Assembly (NCBI GenBank): GCA_022510525.1
Contig: JAFLTH010000001.1
Location: 1-64,000 of the forward strand
DNA: 64,000 nt
From: Lachnospiraceae bacterium
GTDB taxonomy: Bacteria; Bacillota; Clostridia; Lachnospirales; Lachnospiraceae
Direction of reading: 5' to 3'
This document shows positions 16,528 through 25,392 of the stretch, piece after piece. A model generated the notes under the pieces. That model was not told the origin of the DNA. It was given only the letters and a program-made list of their open reading frames with translations, and did not search any database. Every line of letters begins with the position of its first letter. Positions within the stretch are counted from its first letter, which is position 1. The position numbers and the translations under genes are program-made.

Positions 16528-17745
16528 TTGGAACTGAACAGCTACGCACGCATCGGTAAGGCGGTCATCACAAAAGCGATTGGTCTGCAGAAAAATTATA
16601 AAGAAGTTTATGTAAAATCTGAAGACAAGCTGAATGAAAGCAAATCCGGATGCTATAATTGTGAAATATATAAGTTGAAGTGCCAGTTTTCCGCATTAGA
16701 ACTTGCAGAAGTCTGTGATGCGCTGCAGGAGCAGTGTGGGACATGCTCTCAGGCAGTGTGGGAGCCTTCTTATACCACACATATTAAATATTTCAATGAG
16801 AAAAACCGTTATGGCTACCAGCCAACACTCAAAACCAACGCTATCAAGCTTTTTATTACATATCACTTCTTGCAACCGGATGCGCTTGGTTTCATAAAAA
16901 ACGTAAGCATAAAAGAGCTTGCTGAGTCTCTTGGCTGCACTCCTGCCACAATACGTTTCAGTAACGATATCCTGAGTTGCTATGGATACTGTTACTTTTG
17001 CAGTTCTGGCATTGATGATAACCATATCAATGTGCTCTTACCTGAATATAAGAATTATCATAAGCCTGCAAGCGAAGGCGGTCGGGGATATCTTGACCTG
17101 TCAAGTGATATGCTCTCCGAGCTGCTGTCTATTGACCATCTGAACACGCTCCGCCTAACCATAAAAGGGATACTTGAAGTTGATAACGCTTCTATATATG
17201 ATGTTGCAAACCCGAATTTAACCAATGTTACATCATCTTTTGATAAATTGCGTGGTTTTCTCCCGTCCTATTGCAAACCAAATGTAATCCGGAAAGCGTT
17301 GGAGCAGGGTGACGCCATTTTTCAGTATTCTTTCTCAGACAATTCCGTAACCTTCAGTATGAAGGAGGAATACTCTAAAAAGAATATGCGTAAGGCTATG
17401 CTTTGGGAAAGCGAACAGGCAATTAAGGATCATGTCGACTGTCTCAATGATGTGCTAGAGCTTGCAGATGACAAAGGTCTTTCCGCTTATGAAGATCGTA
17501 CACAGGCACTCCTTGCAATGTTCTCCATCGGCTCATTCTCAACGTATCCCACATTGATGCTGACTAATGACGATTATTATGATCTTGCATCCATGTGCGT
17601 TCAGTATAATCTGAATATGGTAAAACAAGCAATCTCGTGTATATATAATGACTACATAGCAAGGCATATTTCGGTGGATTCCTTTGGCGCCTTAACACGG
17701 CATTATATCCGCAATATGTCGGTTTTCAACATTTCTGCTTCATAG
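16528..17745 (+). CDS. Cys-rich helix-turn-helix protein, candidate replication initiator
   Basis: 405 residues from TTG at 16528, preferred because AAAGGAG ends 7 bases before it; the in-frame ATG at 16510 overlaps that site and leaves none of its own. N-terminal Cys pairs (CYNCEIYKLKC and CGTC) could bind zinc. A helix-turn-helix follows (VSIKELAESLGCTPATIRFS, about residues 130-149), then a long helical C-terminal part. I do not recognise the family. Its position directly behind the iteron array and promoter makes it the best candidate for the iteron-binding initiator. An origin-linked transcription regulator is the alternative. Confidence 0.6.
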   Translation: MELNSYARIGKAVITKAIGLQKNYKEVYVKSEDKLNESKSGCYNCEIYKLKCQFSALELAEVCDALQEQCGTCSQAVWEPSYTTHIKYFNEKNRYGYQPTLKTNAIKLFITYHFLQPDALGFIKNVSIKELAESLGCTPATIRFSNDILSCYGYCYFCSSGIDDNHINVLLPEYKNYHKPASEGGRGYLDLSSDMLSELLSIDHLNTLRLTIKGILEVDNASIYDVANPNLTNVTSSFDKLRGFLPSYCKPNVIRKALEQGDAIFQYSFSDNSVTFSMKEEYSKKNMRKAMLWESEQAIKDHVDCLNDVLELADDKGLSAYEDRTQALLAMFSIGSFSTYPTLMLTNDDYYDLASMCVQYNLNMVKQAISCIYNDYIARHISVDSFGALTRHYIRNMSVFNISAS

Positions 17746-18241
17746 GGGGCTTTTTTGTCGTGCCCTTTTTTTCTGTTTTTTAAAAAAAGTTCTGCTTTTT
17801 TCTTATTTTTACCTCTATTGTCACTCAATTTAATCCTTGCTGCCGGAAAAGTTTTCCACGTTGTAAAAAGTTTTCATCCACATTGTTCTTCTATTAATCC
17901 TTTTATGGTTTATTTTCATCCATATCAGAAAGTTTTCTTCTATCTTAAGAAACTATTCGTCTACAATTATGAGGTTTTGTTCCCCTGTCTGATATCTTTC
18001 TTCCACTTTTTTTCTAACCGCCTCTTTTGAAATTTTTGCTATTCATTGATTTTACTAGGATTTTGAGACATTCATTTATCAATTACTGTTTTAATTACTA
18101 TATAATATCTGTTTAAATATATGATAAAGAATGAATAAGATGACAGCCTCATCATCCATTTATATCTTTCTATATGATGAAGCAAGCCTATAGATAGTTA
18201 TTATTATATAGCTGTTTTTCATTTTGCACAATAAAAAATAT
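17746..18241. other. A/T-rich intergenic region
   Basis: A weak hairpin GGGGC..GCCC followed by seven T (17744-17770) may terminate the plus-strand gene. Otherwise no gene, repeat or RNA is supported; a 91-codon frame at 17755 begins in the terminator and is low-complexity. Confidence 0.45.
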
Positions 18242-18262
18242 GGGAGCTGTTAACCAACTCCC
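18235..18262 (-). terminator. Intrinsic terminator after dnaE
   Basis: Minus-strand GGGAGTTGG..CAGCTCCC followed by ATATTTTTTATT, 15 bases after the dnaE stop codon. Confidence 0.85.
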
Positions 18263-18277
18263 GTGTAAATCATTTAA

Positions 18278-21200
18278 TTATCTAAGCCTTACATTTTCCT
18301 GTCCCAATAACCCACATAAAGAATTCCATGATTCTTCGTTTACCAGCAAACGGTTTGTGTCCAAACGCTTGACCTGCCTGGTATTCTTTAAATAGATCTT
18401 TATTTCAGCATTACCGTCATAGTTTGCATAGATCTGCTCTAGTGTATGATTAAGTTTTTCGTATATCTGTATATTTGGAAACTGTAGCCATACTTCGGAA
18501 ATGGATTCATTTATGGGCATTATTTTTTTAAAGATAAGTGTTGCATTCTTATCATCCTCTTCCTTTACAGTCCCGGTAAAAAACACCTTTTCCCCTTCCT
18601 TCAATTTTTCACGGCAATCTTCATATTCCTGTGGAAAGACAATCACATCTATACTGCCAACCAAATCTTCCAGCGTAACAATTGCCATTTTCTTTTTATG
18701 ACGTGTCTGCTTTTCTACCACTGAGGATATGATTCCGCCAATTGTGACTATTTTTCCGTCTTCCAACGTGCAGACCTCTTTCGACTGCTGGAAATCCGTG
18801 CTTTTAGCTGTTATGCCGGATATCCATTGCAGATAAAACTCATCTAGTGGGTGGCCGCTCAGGTAGATGCCAAGGACTTCCTTTTCGTACGCAAGCAGCA
18901 CGGATAGCGGAAATTCCTCTTCCGGTGCCTTTTTTTGGACTGTAAACAAATTGAACAGCGGAGTCTGTCCTGCCATTCCGTTCTTTTTTTCATAGCTGAT
19001 CCTGTTTAAGATTTCCGGATACTGCTCCAGCATATGTTTTCTTGTGTGTCCAAAACAATCCATAGCTCCTGCCTTTATCAATGCCTCTACCGTTCTCTTG
19101 TTGAACGTACTGTAGTTGCTCATACGTGAGAGAAAGTCTTTCATATCTTGAAAAGGCTTTTTTGACCGTTCCGAGCAAAGGTTTACAACACAGTTTGCGC
19201 CAACGTCTCTTATGGATGCCAGAGAATATATAATAGCGTTTTGCTTGACGGTAAAATCCAGGTTTCCGCAATTGACATCGGGTTTGGTTATGGGGATGGA
19301 GAGTTGCCGGCTTAAAAGCAGATATTCTGCTGTTTTTCCTGCATCGCTCCGTACAGAACTCATCAGTGCAGCAAGAAATTCCGCGGGATAATAATATTTA
19401 AGATATGCCGTCTGATAGGCTACCACCGCATAAGTCGTTGCATGGGACTTATTGAAGGCGTATTTTGCAAAGTCTATCATTTGGTCGTAGATCCTGTTTG
19501 CCGCATCTTCTGCAATTCCGTTGCTGACGCAGCCGTTGACGTTCTCATTGCCAAAAAGAAATACTTTCCTTTCATCCTCCATGACCTTGCTTTTTTTCTT
19601 TGACATAGCGCGCCTTACTAAATCTGCCCGCCCGTAATTATAGCCGGCCAATGTCCGGACAATCTGCATTACCTGTTCCTGATAAATGATACACCCGTAA
19701 GTAGGATCGAGAATTTCTTTTAACTGCGGAATCTCATAGGTGATGCCTGTTGGATCTGCCTTTCCGCTTATATACTTGGGAATGAAATCCATAGGTCCCG
19801 GGCGGTAAAGCGATATGCCGGCGATTAAATCTTCCAGGTTCTGCGGCTTTAACTGTCGCATAAAGCTCTTCATACCATTGCTCTCCAACTGGAATATACC
19901 ATCTGTCTTGCCCGTGCTGATATACCGGAAAACAGCGGGATCCTGATAATCAAACGTAACCTCTGTATTATAGTTTTGTTTTATGGCGTCTCTGGCTTTT
20001 TGTATTACAGTCAGCGTCCGCAATCCTAGAAAATCCATTTTTAATAAGCCGAGCTCCTCCAACGTAGTCATAACAAACTGCGTTGTCAAGGCTCCTTCAC
20101 TGGAAATGCAAACAGGTACGAAGGAAGAAACTTCTTTCGGACAGATGACAACTCCTGCAGCATGTGTGGATGTGTGCCGCGGAAGACCTTCAAGGCATTT
20201 AGAAATATCAATCAGTTTCCGTATGGTGTCATTGTCATCATATTTTTTCTTAAGTTCGGGAACGTCAGCAAGTGCGCTATCAAGCGTGGTCTTTGTATCC
20301 GATGGGATGAGCTGGCTTATCTGGGAGACCGTTGAAGCCGGTATTCCTAGTACGCGCCCCACATCACGGATTACGCCTTTAGCAGCAAGCGTACCGAAGG
20401 TAACAATCTGCGCGACCTGATCCTTGCCGTATTTTGATACAACATAGTCGATAACCTCGTGGCGTCGCTCGTAGCAGAAGTCGATGTCAATATCAGGCAT
20501 CGTAACACGTTCCGGGTTGAGAAAACGCTCAAAAAGCAGGTTATATTTCTTTGGGTCAACCTCCGTGATTTTTAAGCAGTATGCAACAAGGCTGCCGGCG
20601 GCGGAACCGCGGCCGGGACCGACCGGTATGCCATTTTCTTTGGCATAGTTTATAAAATCCCATGTAATCAAAAAGTAATCAACAAAACCCATCTTTTTTA
20701 TCGTATTAAGTTCATAGGAAAGACTGTCCTCATGGTCTTTATAGCAGTCTGGATAGCGTTCCATCAGCCCGTCCATGCACAGCTTGTTTAAGTACCCCCA
20801 TGAATCATATCCCTTTGGAGGCTCAAATTTCGGCAAATGGTAACGGTTAAAAGTAAATTCGACCTGACAGCGGCTTGCTATCTTTTCCGTATTTTCCAGC
20901 GCTTCAGGAATTTCAGGAAAAAGCTGGTACATTTCTTCCGGTGACTTTACATAGTACTGGTTTCCCTCGTAGCGCAGGCGGTCTTTGTCTGTAAGCAGTC
21001 TTTTTGTCTGTATGCACAAAAGGACATCATGCGCCTCAGCATCCTCCTGCTTCGTATAATGCACATCATTTGTGGCAACCAAAGGGATTCCCAGCTCTTT
21101 GTGCATCCGTATCAGTTTCTCGTTGACTGTTTTCTGATCGGCGATACCGTGATCCTGCAGTTCCAGGAAATAATTATCGCTGCCGAAAAGTGACTGGTAC

Positions 21201-21679
21201 CGCAGCGCAGTCTCACATGCCCCCTTGTAATTGCCCTGTAAGAGCTTTTTAGGCACTTCTCCGGCGAGACAGCCGCTCAGTGCAATTAAACCTTTATGAT
21301 GGTCAGAAAGGGCCTTAAAATCGATTCTAGGGCGATAATAAAAGCCGTCTGTATGGCCAAGAGATACCAGCTTGATAAGATTCTGGTATCCTTCATTATT
21401 TTCAGCCAGCAGTATAAGGTGGTAATAACCACGGTCATTTTTATTTGTCATGGAATCCTGTGCAACATATACTTCGCAGCCGATGACCGGATGAATGCCG
21501 GCTTCCTTGGCGCATTTGTAGAATTCCACCACTCCATACATAACTCCGTGGTCTGTTATGGCCGCGCTCTTCATTCCAAGTTCCTTAACTTGTTTTATGT
21601 ACTCAGGAATCTTGTTTGAGCCGTCCAGCAGACTGTAAGACGTATGGGAGTGTAAATGTGCAAATGGTATTTGATTCAT
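18278..21679 (-). CDS. dnaE: DNA polymerase III alpha subunit, DnaE type
   Basis: 1133 residues, full length for DnaE. It starts with the PHP domain (AHLHSHTSYSLLDGS, ITDHGVMYG). The C-family polymerase active site is at about residue 395 (MPDIDIDFCYERR), followed by palm/fingers motifs (GPGRGSAAGSLVAYCL just before; GIFQLESNGMKSFM, YRPGPMDFIP, YQEQVMQI, KKKSKVMEDER after). A C-terminal OB-fold lies near VTLEDLVGSIDVIVFPQEY. No proofreading exonuclease insertion, so it is DnaE rather than PolC. It is the last gene of the minus-strand replication cluster. The leader has its own hairpin and U-tract. A complete polymerase in this plasmid-like context suggests self-sufficient replication. Confidence 0.95.
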   Translation of the reverse strand: MNQIPFAHLHSHTSYSLLDGSNKIPEYIKQVKELGMKSAAITDHGVMYGVVEFYKCAKEAGIHPVIGCEVYVAQDSMTNKNDRGYYHLILLAENNEGYQNLIKLVSLGHTDGFYYRPRIDFKALSDHHKGLIALSGCLAGEVPKKLLQGNYKGACETALRYQSLFGSDNYFLELQDHGIADQKTVNEKLIRMHKELGIPLVATNDVHYTKQEDAEAHDVLLCIQTKRLLTDKDRLRYEGNQYYVKSPEEMYQLFPEIPEALENTEKIASRCQVEFTFNRYHLPKFEPPKGYDSWGYLNKLCMDGLMERYPDCYKDHEDSLSYELNTIKKMGFVDYFLITWDFINYAKENGIPVGPGRGSAAGSLVAYCLKITEVDPKKYNLLFERFLNPERVTMPDIDIDFCYERRHEVIDYVVSKYGKDQVAQIVTFGTLAAKGVIRDVGRVLGIPASTVSQISQLIPSDTKTTLDSALADVPELKKKYDDNDTIRKLIDISKCLEGLPRHTSTHAAGVVICPKEVSSFVPVCISSEGALTTQFVMTTLEELGLLKMDFLGLRTLTVIQKARDAIKQNYNTEVTFDYQDPAVFRYISTGKTDGIFQLESNGMKSFMRQLKPQNLEDLIAGISLYRPGPMDFIPKYISGKADPTGITYEIPQLKEILDPTYGCIIYQEQVMQIVRTLAGYNYGRADLVRRAMSKKKSKVMEDERKVFLFGNENVNGCVSNGIAEDAANRIYDQMIDFAKYAFNKSHATTYAVVAYQTAYLKYYYPAEFLAALMSSVRSDAGKTAEYLLLSRQLSIPITKPDVNCGNLDFTVKQNAIIYSLASIRDVGANCVVNLCSERSKKPFQDMKDFLSRMSNYSTFNKRTVEALIKAGAMDCFGHTRKHMLEQYPEILNRISYEKKNGMAGQTPLFNLFTVQKKAPEEEFPLSVLLAYEKEVLGIYLSGHPLDEFYLQWISGITAKSTDFQQSKEVCTLEDGKIVTIGGIISSVVEKQTRHKKKMAIVTLEDLVGSIDVIVFPQEYEDCREKLKEGEKVFFTGTVKEEDDKNATLIFKKIMPINESISEVWLQFPNIQIYEKLNHTLEQIYANYDGNAEIKIYLKNTRQVKRLDTNRLLVNEESWNSLCGLLGQENVRLR

Positions 21680-21691
21680 ATGTTCCTCCTT

Positions 21692-21723
21692 TTAAAAATG
21701 CAGGTGCCGTAAAAGGCGCCTGC
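21692..21723 (-). terminator. Hairpin with U-tract immediately upstream of dnaE
   Basis: Minus-strand GCAGGCGCC/GGCACCTGC (one mismatch, 6-nt loop) followed by ATTTTT and at once by AAAAGGAGG of dnaE. It can act as a terminator or attenuator in the dnaX-dnaE gap. Confidence 0.6.
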
Positions 21724-21998
21724 AGTACCGGTTTATGTTAAGGCGACTTTGTCAGGCATATAAAGTGACAGAGCTGCCGCGGTAAATAATCTGTATCATA
21801 GAAAGTTCCGTGTATACAGACAAGTATTTTTTTATTATTAGGAATACCGGATAAAGCGTTGTTTCGTAAGAAAAAGCCCCAGTTTTCCTGCAGCAGTTTA
21901 GCGCTGTGGAAAACAAAGGACTTTCCAGATGCCATTCAAGGCAATGATTTAGGTAGCATTCCTCTATTATACTTGGTTTATAGACTGCGGGAAGATTT
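21724..21998 (-). other. dnaX-dnaE gap with competing open frames
   Basis: A TATAAT-like box near 21967 may start dnaE transcription. Two minus-strand frames are open: a 65-codon ATG frame (21738-21935) without a ribosome binding site, and a 97-codon frame (22045-21752) that overlaps the end of dnaX in the +1 register and has no start codon before its interior. Neither is supported as a gene. Confidence 0.4.
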
Positions 21999-23432
21999 TT
22001 AGGGTCGTATTTTAAACAGAACGGAAGTTTGCGTGGATCCGGAGCTTATCATCTCCTCTTCATCCGGCGTTTCCGGTCTGTCTGATTGCATCCCCCCTTC
22101 CCACTCCTCATCTTCCTGGTAGCTTTCGTAATATTTGGAATACAGTTCCTCATCCGCAAGATGCTGATTGCCGGAAGATATTTCAAAAGGAATATCTTGC
22201 TGATCGACTGCGTAGAAATGTTCATTGGACTGAGGTGTCTCCTGTAAAATTGCAGTGCCTGCAGGTCGGACGTGCATCAGCTTTTCTACCGTGGATCTGA
22301 GATCTGTCAGTTCCTGCTCCAGTTTCCGGATTTTTGCCGACATAATGGCCGGATCACTGTCCGTAAGTTCGCGGTTGCTCATTTTTATGAGCGCAAGTTT
22401 GATATCCATGGCAGGGTTTACGCTGCCTCTTATGGAACTCCGCAGATCGCAGCATTGTTCGCACAGCCAGTAAAGTCGCTCGAAGCTCATGTCGTTGCCA
22501 ATCTCGAAAGCGGACTGCACATAATCCTTGCTGTGAAGCACAGATTCTGGATGTCCGGTTGTCTTAATTGTTAGTATATCCATTAAAGCAGACAGTATGG
22601 ATTCTGTTATCAAGGCGGGCGATTTGCCTTGCTCTGACAGTTCTTCCAGACAGTTGAGGGCAGATTGTGTGTCATAAGCTGATATCGCAGACAGTGTTGC
22701 CAGGATACGGTCGCTGTCCAATGAACCCAGTCTCTTTTTTGTAGCCTCTGTCGTGATGTTGTTGTCAGTGCTGGTCAAGAGTTGCTCCAGTATGCCCAGG
22801 GCATCACGCAATCCGCCGTTGGCGTTCCGTATAATGAGATTCAGTGCGTCTTCCTCGCAGGTTGCATTCTGATCCTTTAGCACTTCTTTTAGGCGCTCCC
22901 GCATAGGTTCCGGAGCGATTGGATGAAAAACATATTCCTCGCACCGGCTCCGTATGGTAACAGGTATTTTATGTAGTTCTGTCGTACAAAGGACAAATAC
23001 GCAGTATGAAGGCGGCTCTTCCAGTGGCTTTAATAGCGCATCGAAGGCTGCCGCAGAAAGGTTGTGAACTTCGTCTATGATAAATACTTTGCTTTTCAAC
23101 TGGACAGGACGGTATTTTGTCTGAGCCAGCATATCCTTTATTTTGTCAACACCGTTGTTCGAGGCGGCATCCAGTTCCAGCACATCAAGGCTTTTGCCGT
23201 ATGCAAGGCAGTTAGGACAATGCCCGCAGGGGCCGTCTTCTGTCGGATGTTCACAGTTTATGGCTTTTGAAAGAATTCGCGCTATTGTAGTTTTGCCGGT
23301 ACCTCTATGACCGGCGAACAGATAAGCGTGACCGAATTTCTGAGAGAAAGACTGCTTTTTTAATGTGATGAGCACGTCCTCCTGCCCTTTGACCTCGGTA
23401 AAGTCTTTTGGGCGGTATGAATTGTATAACAT
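21999..23432 (-). CDS. dnaX: DNA polymerase III clamp-loader subunit DnaX (gamma/tau)
   Basis: 477 residues. Walker A GHRGTGKTT (residues about 42-50), zinc-binding Cys (CEHPTEDGPCGHCPNC), Walker B/DEVH (VFIIDEVHNLSAAAF), sensor 1 (CTTELHKIPVTIRSRCEEY with the SRC arginine finger) and the collar domain. A Gly/Asp/Glu-rich tail replaces the long tau-type tail, so it is between gamma and tau length. It loads the sliding clamp together with delta and delta-prime. AAAAGGAGGAAC precedes the ATG. The neighbour upstream is the delta-prime-like gene, 40 bases away. Confidence 0.93.
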   Translation of the reverse strand: MLYNSYRPKDFTEVKGQEDVLITLKKQSFSQKFGHAYLFAGHRGTGKTTIARILSKAINCEHPTEDGPCGHCPNCLAYGKSLDVLELDAASNNGVDKIKDMLAQTKYRPVQLKSKVFIIDEVHNLSAAAFDALLKPLEEPPSYCVFVLCTTELHKIPVTIRSRCEEYVFHPIAPEPMRERLKEVLKDQNATCEEDALNLIIRNANGGLRDALGILEQLLTSTDNNITTEATKKRLGSLDSDRILATLSAISAYDTQSALNCLEELSEQGKSPALITESILSALMDILTIKTTGHPESVLHSKDYVQSAFEIGNDMSFERLYWLCEQCCDLRSSIRGSVNPAMDIKLALIKMSNRELTDSDPAIMSAKIRKLEQELTDLRSTVEKLMHVRPAGTAILQETPQSNEHFYAVDQQDIPFEISSGNQHLADEELYSKYYESYQEDEEWEGGMQSDRPETPDEEEMISSGSTQTSVLFKIRP

Positions 23433-23471
23433 TAAGTTCCTCCTTTTATTTTAGCGTTTCGCTACCAGATG

Positions 23472-24398
23472 CTACTGCTCTTTTACCATTAAACGTATAA
23501 GATCAAAAAAGTCGTTTTTGGAATAGCTGCTGTTCTGCCATTGATTCTGATGGACAGTCAGTTTGGAGCATACCTGATAGATATGAGGCAAAGAATAAAG
23601 AACTTCAAGCTGCTTAAAATCTATGCTGTTTTCATTCTCTGCAATCTTAAGTTTTTGCAGCAAGAGCTGCTCAAACAGATAATAAAACATTTGCAGTGCC
23701 ACCCAGTAATGCCCAGAATGTACTTCATAGAAGTTTTCAGGGTCCTTTTCACGGATTAGATGGAGTATCTGGAAAAAATCTTCCTTTCTCCGGGCCTGCA
23801 TAAGCTTTTTGCAGGTTTCTAACAATATGGGATAATAATCGCCCATATTTTCTATCGCGTGGGGGCAGAAGTCACAGAGATACGCAGCAAACAATAATTC
23901 TTCCTGAGCAATTCCCTTTTCTAAGAAGTATGGTACTATCTCCTTTATGGATAATGGGTTAAATGAAATGATATTACAGCGGCTTTTTATTGTTTCCAGC
24001 AAAGCATCCTGATTACATAGGAAAATAAGGACATTCGTGCTGTTTCTATCCTCCAGTAGCTTCAGTAGCTTATTTTGCGCCTGCACGTTCATGTTCTCTG
24101 CATTGCATACCAGAAAAAACTTTTTCCTTTTTAATGCAGCAAGGGAACTTTTCTCAAGAAGAGCCTGAATATCCTCTACCTTTATGGTTTCCTGTTGCTT
24201 GTCAAGTAGGTAAAAATCGGGATCTTTATATAGCTCTTTACTATCGCATCCCATAAACTGCGTGATGACATCAATTGCAGCCTGCCGTTTTCCTAGTCCC
24301 CGTTTACCCGATAGTATGAGTGGGCCGGGATTTTGAGATTGGGCATAAGAATTAAGATTAAGGAAAGCCTCATCGTTCCCTATGAAATTTTTATCCAT
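23472..24398 (-). CDS. Clamp-loader delta-prime-like AAA+ subunit (HolB-like)
   Basis: 308 residues. A degenerate P-loop (SGKRGLGKRQAAIDV) near residue 33, Walker-B-like region (KKFFLVCNAENMNVQAQNKL) and sensor LIFLCNQDALLETIKSRCN with the conserved SRC. These match the clamp-loader fold with weakened nucleotide binding, as in delta-prime. The start overlaps the preceding gene's stop by 8 bases (ATGGATAA), indicating translational coupling. A delta (HolA) gene was not seen in the window. Confidence 0.82.
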   Translation of the reverse strand: MDKNFIGNDEAFLNLNSYAQSQNPGPLILSGKRGLGKRQAAIDVITQFMGCDSKELYKDPDFYLLDKQQETIKVEDIQALLEKSSLAALKRKKFFLVCNAENMNVQAQNKLLKLLEDRNSTNVLIFLCNQDALLETIKSRCNIISFNPLSIKEIVPYFLEKGIAQEELLFAAYLCDFCPHAIENMGDYYPILLETCKKLMQARRKEDFFQILHLIREKDPENFYEVHSGHYWVALQMFYYLFEQLLLQKLKIAENENSIDFKQLEVLYSLPHIYQVCSKLTVHQNQWQNSSYSKNDFFDLIRLMVKEQ

Positions 24399-25377
24399 TT
24401 TTCACATGCTCCTTTTGAATGTAAATATAATTGTTAAGCGTGGGATCGAATACCGAGCCGCATTTGTCCTGATTGCTGAATAGGAAATATTCGAGCTTTG
24501 TGATATCATGCTGTAGCTGTATTGCGTTCTTTAAAATAATTGCCTCGCGTATCATCGGTTTCCGGTCGATGCTCTCATATACGCAGCCGATTGTATGCAT
24601 CAAGAGGCTTTGCTCCTCCTCTGTTAGCTGGAAATCATCGTTCTGCGATAATACCCTGCACAAAAACTGCATCGTAAGCTCATGCAGGTTCAGCGGGATT
24701 GATTCCGGAATGCGTTTCATTTCCGGGAATGGTTTAAGCATATTGACGGTTCCGATTGCATGAAGTAGTCCTCCGGCTATGATTAGGTCACTGTTATAGG
24801 ATAACGCATAAGAGGGGTTTAAATTGTATTGCTCCAGTGAATGTGCCGTGTATTTTGCAAGGCATGTGACGCTTACAATGTATACTAAGAACCCTCCGTT
24901 AAAATTATGGTGCCCTTTCAGGGTTGCCGGGAGTTTTTCAAAATCAGGAATGTTCGTGAAGATATGATGCAGGAAATTACGATAATTTGGTGATTGGACG
25001 GATTCAATATACTTGTGGAGTAATTTCAGATAATTCTCTGTCTCTTTCTCTGAAATGCCGTTAACGTAATCTGAATACAGGTACTCATCCATAGGCTTCA
25101 TATGGGTTATGACCAGTTGGTATGATGCTTCCTGGTTCTGAACCACCATTCCGCTGACCTGAACCACTTTTCCTTTATAGGTTTCATACTCCACCTCCAT
25201 GTATTCTTCCCATACCGTTCCAAATATCGTTCCAGTACAATCCTGAAGCAAGATTTCAAAATATCTTCTCCTGTTCTCATTTGTTTGCTTTTCGGCAATG
25301 TTTCTTACAAAAAAAGACGTCTCGATTGTCTGGGTGAAATATTCAGATATTCCTGAAATATAGATGTTCTTTGACAT
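24391..25377 (-). CDS. YhaM-like OB-fold/HD-domain protein with degenerate HD residues
   Basis: 328 residues. The N-terminal OB-fold (residues about 20-95) and the following HD-type region resemble the YhaM/CBF1 3'-5' exoribonuclease family: GHHNFNGGFLVY (family usually HHxGGLLxH) and LLHAIGT where HDxG is expected. The signature Asp of HD is Ala here and the second His of the first motif is Tyr. If the alignment is right the nuclease centre is dead, and the protein may bind single-stranded DNA or RNA for the replisome. It is the second gene of the clamp-loader operon. Confidence 0.7.
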   Translation of the reverse strand: MSKNIYISGISEYFTQTIETSFFVRNIAEKQTNENRRRYFEILLQDCTGTIFGTVWEEYMEVEYETYKGKVVQVSGMVVQNQEASYQLVITHMKPMDEYLYSDYVNGISEKETENYLKLLHKYIESVQSPNYRNFLHHIFTNIPDFEKLPATLKGHHNFNGGFLVYIVSVTCLAKYTAHSLEQYNLNPSYALSYNSDLIIAGGLLHAIGTVNMLKPFPEMKRIPESIPLNLHELTMQFLCRVLSQNDDFQLTEEEQSLLMHTIGCVYESIDRKPMIREAIILKNAIQLQHDITKLEYFLFSNQDKCGSVFDPTLNNYIYIQKEHVKNG

Positions 25378-25392
25378 AAGTTCCTCCTTTTA

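Noticed and set aside
21738-21935. 65-codon frame between dnaX and dnaE
   Set aside because: No ribosome binding site, and a competing frame covers the same DNA.
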